A stretch of DNA of 64,000 nucleotides from Thiohalobacter sp. IOR34 (GCF_030406045.1 NZ_CP128988.1:2691001-2755000), one strand, 5' to 3'. Counted from the stretch's first letter, positions 53,610 to 63,992 are shown. A program made the numbers and translations. The notes: generated by a model from the letters alone, not told the origin.

Positions 53610-55412
53610 TCAGCCCGCATACAGTGCCTCGATCCGGGCGGCGTAACGGTCCAGCACACGCGACCGCCGCAGCTTGAGGGTCGGCGTCAGCAGCCCTTCC
53701 TCCACCGTCCAGGGGTCGAGACTCAGGACAAGACGGCGGATGCGGGCATAACCCGGGAAATCGTGCAGTTGCCGCTGCACCCGCTGCAGCAGCCTGCGCT
53801 GCAGCCGCTCGCTGTCGAGGCTGGCGCTGTCCAGCGGGTCGAGACCCAGCTCGCGGGCGAAGCCGAACCAGCGCTCGCGGTTCAACACCAGCACCACGGC
53901 CAGGCAGGGCCGGCCCTCGCCGACCACCAGCGCCTGCTCGATCAGGGGATCCAGACAGAGGGCGGACTCCATGTCGGCCGGCGGCACCTTTTCGCCATTG
54001 GACAGCACCAGGATGTCCTTGAGCCGGCCGGTGATGTAGATATGCCCGTTCTCGATGCGTGCCTGGTCGCCGGTGTGCAGCCAGCCCTCGGCATCGATCA
54101 TCGCCCGGGTCGCGGCATGGTTGTTCCAGTAGCCGAGCATCACGCCGGGCCCGCGGACCAGCAGCTCGTCGCCCTCGCCGATGCGCACCTCGGTGCCGCG
54201 GATCGGGATGCCGACACTGGCCGGGTCGTTGTCCTGCAAGGTGTTGACGCTCACCACCGGGCTGGTCTCGGTCAGGCCGTAGCCCTGCAGCAGGGGCAGG
54301 CCAAGGCCGATGAAGGTGCGGGCGATGGGCACGGGCAGTGCCGCCCCGCCGCTGACCGCGAGCCGCAACCGGCCGCCGAGGCGGTCCTTCACCCGCCCCG
54401 CCACCCGCTTCTCCAACAGCGGCCAGAGCAGCAGCGCCGGCCCCCAGCGGCCCCGCCCCTGCTGGTGTTGGAAACGCCGCCAGCCGATTCGCACCGTCCA
54501 CTCGAACAGACGCCGCCGGAACGTCCCCTGTTTTCCAAGCTGTTCCTGGAGGCGGCCGTAGATGCGTTCGAAGATACGCGGCACGGCGATCATCACCGTC
54601 GGCCGCAGCAGGCGCATGTCCTCGGCCAGCTGGGGGATGGAGCGGGCATAGGCCACGGTCGCACCCGCCATCATCGGCAGGTAGTAGCCCGCCGTGCGCT
54701 CGAACGTGTGCGACAGGGGCAGAAAGGACAGGAAAAGGTCTTCCTGGTAGGCATCGAGCAGCGTCAGCGAGGCATGGGCCACCGACAGTATGTTGTGGTG
54801 GCTGAGCATCACCCCTTTGGGGCGGCCGGTGGTGCCCGAGGTATAGACGATGGTGGCCAGGGCGTGGGGATCGAGCGCCGGCGGCGGGCCGGGCTCGGCC
54901 GCCGCCGGCAGCCAGTCGCTCGCCCGCCGCAGCCGCGGCTCCGCCTCGTCCTCCGGCTCGCCGTCCAGCAGCACCACCCGACGCAGGCAGTCCACCCCCT
55001 GCACGGCCGGCGCCAGCCGCCGCCAGTGACTGGCGGACTGCACCAGCAGCAGGCGGCTCTGCGAATCCTGCAGGATATAGGCGGCATTGTCCGGCCGGTC
55101 CTCGGTATAGAGTGGCACCACCACCAGCCCCAGGCTGTGGGCCGCCTGGTCGAAGGCCACCCATTCCGGCCCGTTGCGCAGCAGCAGCGCCACCCGCTCG
55201 CCCGGCGCCAGCCCCTCGGCCTCGAAGGCCGCCCGCCAGCGCGCCACCTCCCGCTCCATCTCGGCCCAGCTCAGCTCGCGCCAGGCTTCAGCCGCCCGGT
55301 CATAGTGGCGATAGGCCGTCGCCCGGGGGCTGCGCCGCACCCGTTCCCGAAACAGGCCGGCCAGGCTGCCGGCGGTCTCGGCCGGGATGAGATCCTCGCT
55401 GAAGGTCTGCAT
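53610..55412 (-). CDS. Long-chain acyl-CoA synthetase (AMP-forming)
   Basis: A 600-residue ANL-superfamily ligase that activates fatty acids to acyl-CoA through an acyl-adenylate. It has the P-loop ATIVYTSGTTGRPKGVMLSH, then LSFLPLSHTFERTAGYY, LLQGYGLTETSPVVSVNTL, the hinge region GWLHTGDQARIENGHIYITG and RLKDILVLSNGEKVPP, all of the FadD15/FAA1-like group. The ATG at 55410-55412 (MQTFSEDLIPAE) gives the normal N-terminus; an extension to 55502 would overlap the thiS promoter. It is divergent from thiS with 89 bases between starts. Confidence 0.92.
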   Translation of the reverse strand: MQTFSEDLIPAETAGSLAGLFRERVRRSPRATAYRHYDRAAEAWRELSWAEMEREVARWRAAFEAEGLAPGERVALLLRNGPEWVAFDQAAHSLGLVVVPLYTEDRPDNAAYILQDSQSRLLLVQSASHWRRLAPAVQGVDCLRRVVLLDGEPEDEAEPRLRRASDWLPAAAEPGPPPALDPHALATIVYTSGTTGRPKGVMLSHHNILSVAHASLTLLDAYQEDLFLSFLPLSHTFERTAGYYLPMMAGATVAYARSIPQLAEDMRLLRPTVMIAVPRIFERIYGRLQEQLGKQGTFRRRLFEWTVRIGWRRFQHQQGRGRWGPALLLWPLLEKRVAGRVKDRLGGRLRLAVSGGAALPVPIARTFIGLGLPLLQGYGLTETSPVVSVNTLQDNDPASVGIPIRGTEVRIGEGDELLVRGPGVMLGYWNNHAATRAMIDAEGWLHTGDQARIENGHIYITGRLKDILVLSNGEKVPPADMESALCLDPLIEQALVVGEGRPCLAVVLVLNRERWFGFARELGLDPLDSASLDSERLQRRLLQRVQRQLHDFPGYARIRRLVLSLDPWTVEEGLLTPTLKLRRSRVLDRYAARIEALYAG

Positions 55413-55501
55413 CCAAATATTTCGACAAACAATCCGCGAGCTTGCAACTTTTGGTGTAGAATTTTCCGCCTCCCCTGCAGTCAAGGAATTGGGAACCAAC
55501 A

Positions 55502-55702
55502 ATGCAGATCCTGGTCAACGGCGAACCCCGCGAGGTCGCGGACGACCTCACCGCCGCCGGCCTGATCGAGCTGCTCGAACTGGGCGACCGGCGGCTGGCG
55601 ATGGAGGTCAACCGCGAGATCCTGCCTCGCAGCCAGTTCCAGAACCACCGCTTCCGGCCCGGCGACCGGGTCGAGATCGTGCAGGCCATCGGCGGCGGCT
55701 GA
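55502..55702 (+). CDS. thiS: Sulfur carrier protein ThiS
   Basis: A 66-residue ubiquitin-like protein ending in IGGG, the Gly-Gly tail that carries the thiocarboxylate sulfur for the thiamine thiazole ring. It starts MQILVNGEPREVADDLTAAG and has DRRLAMEVNREILPRSQF and PGDRVEIVQAIGGG. It is followed by thiG, its partner, 48 bases downstream. The upstream interval is too short for a TPP riboswitch and I see none. Confidence 0.95.
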   Translation: MQILVNGEPREVADDLTAAGLIELLELGDRRLAMEVNREILPRSQFQNHRFRPGDRVEIVQAIGGG

Positions 55703-55750
55703 GACCACGCCTGCCTGCCTCCAACCATTCGAGGAACCCCGAGAACCGAC

Positions 55751-56563
<813 letters not shown>

Positions 56564-56743
56564 CTGGATGGCCACGGAATCCACGGAAAACACGGAAGGG
56601 ATCTGTGCTTCCAGCTCCTGGTTTCCATGACGCCGCATCGCGGCCTGGAGACCGCTCCCACCCTCTCTCTTCTGGCTCCTGGATTCTGGATTCTCGATTC
56701 TGAACCCTAACCTCATGTGCTCCCTGGCTATCATTCTGAGGCG
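56564..56743. repeat. Composite of three dispersed repeats between thiG and trmB
   Basis: In order: an inverted fragment of the 120-bp unit (GGATGGCCACGGAATCCACG, 56567-56587 and on), one REP arm (56637-56660, with GGAGACCGCTCCC), and a run of GGATTCTGGATTCT-type direct repeats (56664-56703). The join CCTCTCTCTTCTGG after the REP is shared with the copy at 58949. No gene is present. Confidence 0.85.
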
Positions 56744-57433
56744 ATGAACGAGGGCGGCAAAAGAACCGTCCGTTCCTTCGTGCGCCGCGAGGGGCGGCTG
56801 ACGCCGTCGCAGGCGCGCGCCCTGCAGGAACTCTGGCCACGCTGGGGGGTGCAACCGCAAGGGGTTCTGGATCTGGACGCGCTGTTCGGACGCCAGGCGC
56901 CGCGCACCCTGGAGATCGGCTTCGGCAACGGCGAATCGCTGGCCGAGATGGCGGCCGCCGCGCCGGATGAGGATTTTCTCGGCATCGAGGTGCACCGCCC
57001 GGGGGTCGGCCACCTGCTGCTGCGGATCGAGGACCTGGGGCTGAACAACGTCCGGGTGATCTGCGCCGATGCCGTCGAGGTGCTGGAGTCGCACCTGGCC
57101 GATGCCTCGCTGGACCGGGTGCTGCTGTTCTTCCCCGACCCCTGGCCTAAGAAGCGCCACCACAAGCGGCGCATCCTGCAACCGGCCTTCATCGGACAGG
57201 TGGCGCGGGTGCTGAAGCCCGGCGGCAGCTTCCACCTGGCCACCGACTGGCAGCCCTATGCCGAACGGATGCTGGAGGAGATGGACCGGGCCGACGCCTT
57301 CGAGAACACGGCCGGCCGCGGGCACTATGCACCGCGCCCCGCCTACCGGCCGACCACCAAGTTCGAGCGCCGCGGCCTGGCGCTGGGTCACGGGGTCTGG
57401 GATCTGCTCTACCGCCGCCGCGAGGCGGCATAA
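56744..57433 (+). CDS. trmB: tRNA (guanine-N7)-methyltransferase TrmB
   Basis: A 229-residue SAM enzyme that methylates G46 of tRNAs. It has the SAM loop [40 protein letters not shown], the diagnostic [20 protein letters not shown], and the C-terminal [20 protein letters not shown]. The start is ATG at 56744; a GTG nine codons earlier is an alternative. The final Ala codon is followed by TAA, and a REP pair begins 37 bases downstream. Confidence 0.95.
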   Translation: MNEGGKRTVRSFVRREGRLTPSQARALQELWPRWGVQPQGVLDLDALFGRQAPRTLEIGFGNGESLAEMAAAAPDEDFLGIEVHRPGVGHLLLRIEDLGLNNVRVICADAVEVLESHLADASLDRVLLFFPDPWPKKRHHKRRILQPAFIGQVARVLKPGGSFHLATDWQPYAERMLEEMDRADAFENTAGRGHYAPRPAYRPTTKFERRGLALGHGVWDLLYRRREAA

Positions 57434-57908
57434 GCCGCTCCTTTGGTGGCGTGTACCCCTTGCGCCTCGATCGCGGCCTGAAGGCCGCTCCTACGGGGCA
57501 TGGCGGCACAATATGTTGTCGTAGGAGCGGCCTCCAGGCCGCGATCGTGGGATCCACGGCGGGCAATGCCCGGGGTCAATCGAACAGGCACAAAGCCGGG
57601 TTACGAGTTCCCGATCCGTTTACCAGCCTGCAGCCGATCATGCGGGCCAGTGACAGGCGAGCGATTGTACCCCGCCGGTGAGGGCGTACCGGGGCAGAAA
57701 CGGGCGACCCCGAAACGGCAGAATCCACTCCCCTCTTGACCACCCGCGCTTGTACCGCCCCCCGCAATAGTGGTTCAATACGCGGTTCCGGACTGGCGCA
57801 CAAGGCGGCTACCAATCGCAAGCGCTTGTTTAAAAAAGATTTATGACCGGCAGGCCTGGCCTCCCGGTGGGCAGAGCATCCAGTTCAGAACCTTTCGAGG
57901 AGAGACCC
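57434..57908. other. Intergenic region before phosphoribulokinase, with one REP pair
   Basis: A REP pair (57470-57545) follows trmB. The remaining 360 bases have no gene and probably hold the prk promoter. No convincing box pair was found; AAGCGCTT (57819-57826) is a small palindrome near the prk end. A 22-codon in-frame extension of prk starts at 57843 but lacks support. Confidence 0.6.
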
Positions 57909-58784
57909 ATGTCCAAGAAGCACCCCGTCGTCGCGGTCACCGGCTCATCCGGCGCCGGCACCACCACCGTCAAGCGCGCCTTCGAGCACATCTTCCGTCG
58001 CGAGGGCATCAACCCGCTGGTGATCGAGGGCGACAGCTTCCACCGCTACGACCGCGCTGCCATGAAGGAGGCCATGAAAAAGGCCGAGGAACAGGGCAAC
58101 AACCACTTCAGCCACTTCGGTCCGGAGGCCAACATCTTCGACAAGCTGGAAGAGACCTTCAAGACCTACGGCGAGACCGGCGCCTGCCAGCGCCGTTACT
58201 ACCTGCACAGCGAAGAGGAAGCGGCGCCCTACGGCCAGAAGCCGGGCGAGTTCACACCCTGGGAGGACATTCCTCCGGGCACCGACCTGCTGTTCTACGA
58301 GGGTCTGCACGGCGGCGTGGTAACCGACGAGGTCAATGTCGCCCAGTACGTCGACCTGTTGATTGGCGTGGTGCCGCTGGTCAACCTGGAGTGGATCCAG
58401 AAGATCCACCGCGACGCCGCCGAGCGCGGCTATTCCGCCGAGGCCACGGTCGACACCATCCTCCGCCGCATGCCGGACTACGTGCACTACATCACGCCGC
58501 AGTTCTCGCGCACCGACATCAACTTCCAGCGCGTGCCGACGGTCGATACCTCCAACCCCTTCATCGCCCGCGACATCCCCACCCCGGACGAGTCCTTCGT
58601 GGTGATCCGCTTCCGCGATCCGGAAAAGTTCGACGTCGACTTCCCCTATCTGCTCTCCATGCTGGACGGCTCCTTCATGTCGCGCCGCAACAGCATCGTG
58701 GTGCCCGGCGGCAAGATGGGCTTCGCCATGGAAGTCATCCTGGCCCCCATCATCGAACAGATGCTGCCCAATCACGGCGACTGA
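57909..58784 (+). CDS. prk: Phosphoribulokinase (class I)
   Basis: A 291-residue kinase that makes ribulose-1,5-bisphosphate from ribulose-5-phosphate, the committed step of the Calvin cycle. It starts MSKKHPVVAVTGSSGAGTTT with the P-loop at 12-19. VIEGDSFHRYDRAAMKEAMK, FGPEANIFDKLEETFKTYGE and LLFYEGLHGGVV are hallmarks of bacterial PRK, and MPDYVHYITPQFSRTDINFQ completes the core. The ATG at 57909 follows GAGGAGAGACCC. No RuBisCO gene is in the window. The gene stands alone with its own terminator and indicates an autotrophic organism. Confidence 0.96.
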   Translation: MSKKHPVVAVTGSSGAGTTTVKRAFEHIFRREGINPLVIEGDSFHRYDRAAMKEAMKKAEEQGNNHFSHFGPEANIFDKLEETFKTYGETGACQRRYYLHSEEEAAPYGQKPGEFTPWEDIPPGTDLLFYEGLHGGVVTDEVNVAQYVDLLIGVVPLVNLEWIQKIHRDAAERGYSAEATVDTILRRMPDYVHYITPQFSRTDINFQRVPTVDTSNPFIARDIPTPDESFVVIRFRDPEKFDVDFPYLLSMLDGSFMSRRNSIVVPGGKMGFAMEVILAPIIEQMLPNHGD

Positions 58785-58803
58785 CGCACAGCCGATTGGC
58801 TAC

Positions 58804-58835
58804 AAAAAACCCCGGCCATCCAGCCGGGGTTTTTT
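58804..58835 (+). terminator. Rho-independent terminator of prk
   Basis: The stem CCCCGGC (58810-58816) pairs with GCCGGGG (58823-58829) around a six-base loop and is followed by TTTTTT. The A-run at 58804-58809 would let it work on the other strand too. It lies 20 bases after the prk stop. Confidence 0.93.
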
Positions 58836-58863
58836 CATGCCGTCAGGAGCTACCCTCCCCCGG

Positions 58864-59010
58864 CTCCTGACTCCTGGATTCTGAATTCTGAATTCTGTCT
58901 TCTATGACAGCATCTTGCGCCGCATCGCGGCCTGGAGGCCGCTCCTACCCTCTCTCTTCTGGATTCTGAATTCTGAATTCTGGATTCTGGATTCTGGATT
59001 CTGAATTCTG
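58864..59010. repeat. ATTCTG-type direct repeats around a single REP arm
   Basis: Runs of GGATTCTGAATTCTGAATTC type (58873-58900 and 58958-59010) flank a REP arm at 58924-58948 with CCGCATCGCGGCCTGG. The same order of REP, CCTCTCTCTTCTGG and ATTCTG repeats occurs at 56637-56703. The rest of the interval to 59252 shows no gene; TTGACA at 59118-59123 has no matching -10. Confidence 0.85.
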
Positions 59011-59252
59011 TCAACCAACCGGCATTGCGGCCTTTCCGGCAAGGGAGCGGTGCGCTGTAAATCCCGTCCGCCCTCGCGGCGGCCCGCCCCTGGCGCCGGA
59101 AACGCCACCGTATCCAGTTGACAGAAAAGGAAAAACACCGAAAAAGCGGTAACGGCGGCGATCAGCGGCAACTTTGTGTAGAATCAGGAGACTTCGTACC
59201 AACAAGAATGTAGAACAGAGGTACGGCTCAGCCCAGGGACGACGGCAGACCC

Positions 59253-59585
59253 ATGACCCTGATCGATCTGGATGACATCGAGGAAGGCATGCAGCTGGCC
59301 AGCGACGTGGTGACGGACAGCGGCCGGCGCCTGCTGTGCGCCGGGGCACGGTTGACACGCCGCCACCTGCAGCTGCTCGCCGCCAACGGCATCCGCCGGC
59401 TGGAGGTCGGCCAGCCGCGGCCGGCAACGCCGCCACCGGGAACCCCGGCCGTCGACCCGGAGCGGCTGGAAGCCCTGCTGGCGGCCCGTTTCGCCAACAC
59501 CGATCCGGAACAGCCGCTGATCCGGGAACTGCAGCGCATCTGCCGCAAGCGCTGGCTGGGGGAGGGAGCAGAGCATGACGACTGA
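59253..59585 (+). CDS. Small protein preceding an HDOD gene (DUF3391-like beta domain)
   Basis: A 110-residue protein: MTLIDLDDIEEGMQLASDVV, then GRRLLCAGARLTRRHLQLLA and ANGIRRLEVGQP. The first 52 residues resemble the small domain that precedes HD-GYP/HDOD domains in signalling proteins (pattern of a leading 'G-x-x-LA-x-DV' and 'AG-x-x-LT-x-x-H'). The rest is Pro-rich then helical. It lies 36 bases upstream of the HDOD gene and is probably its partner. The function is unknown. Confidence 0.7.
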   Translation: MTLIDLDDIEEGMQLASDVVTDSGRRLLCAGARLTRRHLQLLAANGIRRLEVGQPRPATPPPGTPAVDPERLEALLAARFANTDPEQPLIRELQRICRKRWLGEGAEHDD

Positions 59586-59621
59586 GCCAGAGGTGACGGC
59601 CCGGGGCCGGAGACACTGAGC

Positions 59622-60482
59622 ATGCCCATCGACATCGAGAACCTGGTCACCGACACCCTGGAACTGGCCTCGCTGCCCGAGGTGGTGATGCGGGCGGTGG
59701 ACCTGATCAATGACCCGGACAGCTCGGCCGCCGAGATCGGCGACGTCATCGCCGAGGATCCGGCGCTGACCGCCCGCCTGCTGAAGATCGTCAACAGTCC
59801 CTTCTACGGCTTTCCCTCACGGATCGACACCGTGTCACGCGCCATCACCGTGGTCGGCACCCTGGAACTGCTGGACCTGATCCTCGCCACCAGCGTCATC
59901 AAGGTCTTCAGCGGCATCCCGCCGGAGCTGATCGACATGGACGCCTACTGGGAACACAACCTCTACACCGCGGTGACCGCCCGGGTGCTGGCGCGCCGCC
60001 ACCGGGCCCCGGATGCCGAACGCTATTTCATCGCCGCCCTGCTGCACGACATCGGCGCCCTGGTGCTCTACCGCCAGCTGCCCGACGAGTCGACCGAGGC
60101 CCTGCGGCGGGTGCGCGACAACGGCGAAGTGCTGCACTGCGTGGAACGCGAGATACTTGGCTTCGATCATGGCGAGGTCGGCGCCGAACTGCTGCGCAAC
60201 TGGCGGCTCCCGGAGGCCTTCATCGAGGCCGCCCGCTACCATCACTTCCCCCTGGAGGCCGGCCGCTACCCCCTGGAGACCGCCCTGGTCCACCTGGCCG
60301 ACGTCATCACCAGCGCCGTCCATGCACCGGACGGCGAAGCCGGCCAGGTGCCCCCCATGGAGCCGCGCGCCTGGGAACTGGTCGGGCTGCCCGTGGAGAG
60401 CATGGAAGCCGTGGTCAACGAAGCGGACGTCCAGTTCGCCGAGGCCCGCGCGGTCATCCTCCCCGGCAGCCGCGCCGCCTGA
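59622..60482 (+). CDS. HDOD domain signalling protein
   Basis: A 286-residue protein with a full HDOD domain: LASLPEVVMRAVDLINDPDS, LTARLLKIVNSPFYGFPSRI, AERYFIAALLHDIGALVLYR, FDHGEVGAELLRNWRLPEAF and YHHFPLEAGRYPLETALVHL. HDOD proteins are non-catalytic or weakly conserved HD-superfamily regulators linked to signal transduction; here HD is retained in LLHDIG. No other output domain is attached. Its stop codon TGA is followed directly by a REP: TGATCGCGGCC spans the junction at 60480. Confidence 0.88.
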   Translation: MPIDIENLVTDTLELASLPEVVMRAVDLINDPDSSAAEIGDVIAEDPALTARLLKIVNSPFYGFPSRIDTVSRAITVVGTLELLDLILATSVIKVFSGIPPELIDMDAYWEHNLYTAVTARVLARRHRAPDAERYFIAALLHDIGALVLYRQLPDESTEALRRVRDNGEVLHCVEREILGFDHGEVGAELLRNWRLPEAFIEAARYHHFPLEAGRYPLETALVHLADVITSAVHAPDGEAGQVPPMEPRAWELVGLPVESMEAVVNEADVQFAEARAVILPGSRAA

Positions 60483-61350
60483 TCGCGGCCTGGAGGCCGC
60501 TCCTACAACGGCAACAGCGCCACCTGTAGGAGCGGCGTCCACGCCGCGATTCGCCGCCATCCCCGATCGCGGCCTGGAGGCCGCCCATACAACGGCAGCA
60601 GCAACACCCGTAGGAACGGCGTCCACGCCGCGATTCGCCGCCCCACCCATCGCGGCCTGGAGGCCGCTCCTACAACGGCAACAGCGCCACCTGTAGGAGC
60701 GGCGTCCACGCCGCGATTCGTCGCCACACCCCATCGCGGCCGGGAGGCCGCTCCTACGAACACATTGGACCGCCAGGCCCTGTAGGAGCGGCGGCCACGC
60801 CGCGATTCGTCGCCGCAACCGATCGCGGCCTGGAGGCCGCCCATACAACGGCAGCAGCACCACCCGTAGGAGCGGCGTCCACGTCGCGATTCGCCGCCAT
60901 CCCCGATCGCGGCCGGAAGGCCGCTCCTACAACGGCAGCAGCGCCACCCGTAGGAGCGGCGGCCACGCCGCGATTCGCCGCCATCCCCGATCGCGGCCGG
61001 AAGGCCGCTCCTACAACGGCAGCAGCACCACCCGTAGGAGCGGCGGCCACGCCGCGATTCGTCGCCACACCCATCGCGGCCGGGAGGCCGCTCCTACAAC
61101 GGCAGCAGCATCACCCTGTAGGAGCGACGGCCACGCCGCGATTCGTCGCCATCCCCGATCGCGGCCTGGAGGCCGCTCCTACAACGGCAACAGCGCCACC
61201 TGTAGGAGCGACGTCCACGTCGCGATTCGCCGCCATCCCCGATCGCGGCCTGGAGGCCGCTCCTACAACGGCAGCAGCGCCACCCGTAGGAGCGGCGTCC
61301 ACGCCGCGATTCGCCGCCATCCCCGATCGCGGCCTGGAGGCCGCTCCTAC
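60480..61350. repeat. Largest REP array (about 21 units)
   Basis: Alternating hairpins with a period near 88-90 bases per pair. The head-to-head spacer is ACGGCAGCAGCGCCACCC or a close variant, and the tail-to-tail spacer CGCCGCCATCCCCG. One pair (60750-60800) instead carries the CATTGGACCGCCAGGCCC spacer of the 43447 array. Variants include GCGACG-TCCA-CGTCGC, where both sides of the stem changed together (61202-61224). No gene is present. Its ends overlap the stop codons of the genes on both sides. Confidence 0.93.
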
Positions 61351-61433
61351 TAGCTTCTGGCCAGCCAGAACCACCAGACGATCAGCCCGATCAGCGCCGC
61401 TCCGGCGAGGTTCACCCAGAGATCGAGACTCAT
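61350..61433 (-). CDS. Small single-pass membrane peptide coupled to the copper-type ATPase
   Basis: 27 residues: [20 protein letters not shown] followed by WFWLARS. One transmembrane helix fills nearly the whole peptide. Its ATG overlaps the ATPase stop (ATGA, 61430-61433), which argues for real, coupled translation. The stop TAG (61350-61352) uses the last base of a REP, so the C-terminus may have been cut by REP insertion. Position suggests an accessory peptide of the pump, as small membrane proteins often accompany such ATPases; it is not recognisable as CcoS. Confidence 0.6.
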   Translation of the reverse strand: MSLDLWVNLAGAALIGLIVWWFWLARS

Positions 61434-63670
61434 CGGCCGCGCCTCTCCAGCCTGAGGAAACGCAACCGGTTGGCGTTGCTGACTACGGTCACCGAGGACA
61501 GGGCCATGGCCGCCCCGGCGATGATCGGGTTCAGCAGCAGGCCGCTGAAGGGATAGAGCACACCGGCGGCGACGGGAATGCCGAGGCTGTTGTAGACGAA
61601 GGCACCGAACAGGTTCTCCCAGATGTTGCGCACCGTGGCCCGGGAGATGCGGATGGCATCCACCACCCCGAACAGGGAGCCGCCCATCAGGGTCACGTCG
61701 GCACTCTCGATGGCGATGTCGGTGCCGGTGCCGATGGCGAAACCGACGTCGGCGCGGGCCAGCGCCGGGGCGTCGTTGATGCCGTCGCCGACCATGCCGA
61801 CCCGCTCTCCGGCCGCCTGCAGCGCGGCCACCTCCCGCGCCTTGTCCTCCGGCAGGACCTGGGCGCGCCAGGCATCCACACCCACCTGGCGCGCCACGGC
61901 CGCAGCCGTGGCCTCCAGGTCACCGGTAATCATCACTACCCGCAGTCCGGCCCGGCGCAGGGCGGCGATCGCCTCGCCGGCATCCGGCTTGACCGGGTCG
62001 GCGATGCCGAGCAGGCCGATCACCCGGCCGTCCACGGCCAGGAACAGCGGGGTATGGGCGGAGGCAGCGAGCGCCTCGGCGCGTTCCGCGAACTCCGCCG
62101 CCTCCAATCCCTCTGCCTCCAGCCACAGCCGGTTACCGAGACGCAGCTCGTGTCCCTCGACCCGGCCGCGGACACCGCGGCCATGCAGCGCGCCGAAGTC
62201 CTCGACCGCCGGCAGCGGCAAGGCGCGTTCGGCCGCGGCGGCACACACCGCCTCGGCCAGGGGATGCTCCGAGGCCGCCTCCAGCGCCGCGGCCAGACGC
62301 AGCACCTCCTCCTCCCGCCAGCCATCGGCGACCTCGACGCGGTTGACCACCGGCCGACCGGCGGTGACGGTGCCGGTCTTGTCCAGCACCAGGGTGGTCA
62401 GCCGCCCGGCCTGCTGCAGGGCCTCGCCGCTGCGGATCAGGATGCCATTCTCGGCCGCCTTGCCGACACCGACCATGATGGAGATGGGGGTCGCCAGACC
62501 CAGCGCGCAGGGACAGGCGATGACCAGCACGGTGATGGCGGTGACCAGGCCATAGCTCAGCCGCGGCTCCGGGCCGAAGTCGTACCAGGCGAGGAAGGTG
62601 AGCACGGCAATGATCAGCACCGTGGGCACGAAGACACTGCTCACCCGGTCGGCCAGCCGGCCGATGGCCGGCTTGGAGTTCTGCGCCTCGCGCACCATCT
62701 CGATGATCCGCGCCAGGGCCATGTCCCGGCCGATACGGGTCGCCTTGAACAGGAAACCGCCGCTCTTGTTCAGGGTGCCACCGGTGACCACGTCGCCCGG
62801 CCCCTTCTCCACCGGCAGCGGCTCGCCGGTGAGCATCGACTCGTCGACCGTGGAATGGCCCTCGAGGATCACCCCGTCGACCGGGATCTTCTCACCGGGC
62901 CGCACCCGCACCGTCTCGTCCAGGCCGACCTGGTCGATGGGCACATCGATCTCGCGCCCCTCGCGCACCACCCGCGCGGTGCGTGGCTGCAGACCGATCA
63001 GCCGGCGGATGGCCTCGGAGGTCTTGCCCCGGGCACGCATCTCCAGGGCGCTGCCGAGATTGATCAGGGCGAGGATGGTCACCGCCGCCTCGAAATAGGC
63101 ATGCCGCGCCAGCACCGGCACCCCCTCCGGGAACAGCGCCACCGCCATCGAATACAGCCAGGCGCTGCCGGTACCCAGGGCAATCAGGGTATCCATGTTG
63201 GCGTTGTGGTTCCTGAGCGCCGTCCAGGCCCCGGTGAAGAAGTGGCCGCCCGAATAGACCAGCACCCCGAGGCAGAGCAGGCCGACGCCCAGCCAGAAGG
63301 GGCGGGCTGCAGGCGACAGCGGCGGCAAGACATCGAACAGCAGACCGCCGGCCAGCAACAGCGGCAGGGCGACCAGCGCCGCCACCCCGGCACGGCGCAG
63401 CAACTGCCGGTAATGGGCGAACTCGGCGGCCTCCTTCTCCGCCTCGTCGGCCAGGCCACGCAGCAGGGCGGCCTCGTAGCCGGCCTTGCGCACCGCCGCG
63501 ATCAGGCTGTCGACCTCCACCTCCCCGGTGACCTGCGCGGTATGCTCGGCAAAGTTGACCACGGCCTGCTCCACCCCGGGCACGGCGCGCAGGGCGTCCT
63601 CGACGGCAGCCACGCAACCGGCGCAGCTCAGGCCGGAGATCGACAGGCGGATGGGTTCGTGCTCTGACAT
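61430..63670 (-). CDS. Copper-type P1B ATPase (heavy-metal translocating)
   Basis: A 746-residue pump. A single HMA domain at the N-terminus has the metal-binding C16/C19 ([12 protein letters not shown]). Eight membrane segments include [12 protein letters not shown] with C386-P-C388, the Cu-type transport motif. Phosphorylation occurs at D430 ([12 protein letters not shown]); the TGE loop ([12 protein letters not shown]), SEHPLAEAV and [16 protein letters not shown] complete the cytosolic domains. It probably exports Cu(I) from the cytosol or supplies copper to oxidases. The ATG at 63670 gives a normal N-terminus; the longer frame crosses REPs. Confidence 0.93.
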   Translation of the reverse strand: MSEHEPIRLSISGLSCAGCVAAVEDALRAVPGVEQAVVNFAEHTAQVTGEVEVDSLIAAVRKAGYEAALLRGLADEAEKEAAEFAHYRQLLRRAGVAALVALPLLLAGGLLFDVLPPLSPAARPFWLGVGLLCLGVLVYSGGHFFTGAWTALRNHNANMDTLIALGTGSAWLYSMAVALFPEGVPVLARHAYFEAAVTILALINLGSALEMRARGKTSEAIRRLIGLQPRTARVVREGREIDVPIDQVGLDETVRVRPGEKIPVDGVILEGHSTVDESMLTGEPLPVEKGPGDVVTGGTLNKSGGFLFKATRIGRDMALARIIEMVREAQNSKPAIGRLADRVSSVFVPTVLIIAVLTFLAWYDFGPEPRLSYGLVTAITVLVIACPCALGLATPISIMVGVGKAAENGILIRSGEALQQAGRLTTLVLDKTGTVTAGRPVVNRVEVADGWREEEVLRLAAALEAASEHPLAEAVCAAAAERALPLPAVEDFGALHGRGVRGRVEGHELRLGNRLWLEAEGLEAAEFAERAEALAASAHTPLFLAVDGRVIGLLGIADPVKPDAGEAIAALRRAGLRVVMITGDLEATAAAVARQVGVDAWRAQVLPEDKAREVAALQAAGERVGMVGDGINDAPALARADVGFAIGTGTDIAIESADVTLMGGSLFGVVDAIRISRATVRNIWENLFGAFVYNSLGIPVAAGVLYPFSGLLLNPIIAGAAMALSSVTVVSNANRLRFLRLERRGR

Positions 63671-63752
63671 ACGTATAGATCCCGCCACGGGAGGAAACCG
63701 GCGCTGACGATACGGCCACAGGCGCCGGGGCGCAAGGGCAGTGGTCGGTTCT

Positions 63753-63992
63753 ATCGCGGCCTGGAGGCCGCTCCTACAACGGCAGCAGCGCCACCCGTAG
63801 GAGCGGCGGCCACGCCGCGATTCGTCGCCGCACCCGATCGCGGCCGGGAGGCCGCTCCTACGAACGCCGTAGCGCCCCCCTGTAGGAGCGGCGTCCACGC
63901 CGCGATTTGGCGCCATCCCCGATCGCGGCCGGGAGGCCGCTCCTGCAAGACCCCGGCGGAACCCCGTAGGAGCGGTCGCCAGGCCGCGATTC
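63753..63992. repeat. REP cluster at the right edge of the window
   Basis: Six REP units in alternating orientation upstream of the copper-type ATPase, including a final GCGGTC-GCCA-GGCCGC variant. The first head-to-head spacer (ACGGCAGCAGCGCCACCC) is the same as in the 60480-61350 array, so the ATPase and its peptide are bracketed by related REP clusters. Confidence 0.9.

Noticed and set aside
55413-55501. A TPP riboswitch upstream of thiS
   Set aside because: The interval is about 89 bases between divergent genes and lacks the conserved THI-box sequences.
55412-55502. A 30-residue N-terminal extension of the acyl-CoA synthetase
   Set aside because: It would run over the thiS leader, and relatives start near MQTFSEDLIP.
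61350-61433. CcoS (cbb3 oxidase maturation) as identity of the small ORF
   Set aside because: CcoS is longer with a different N-terminus, and no cco genes are adjacent.
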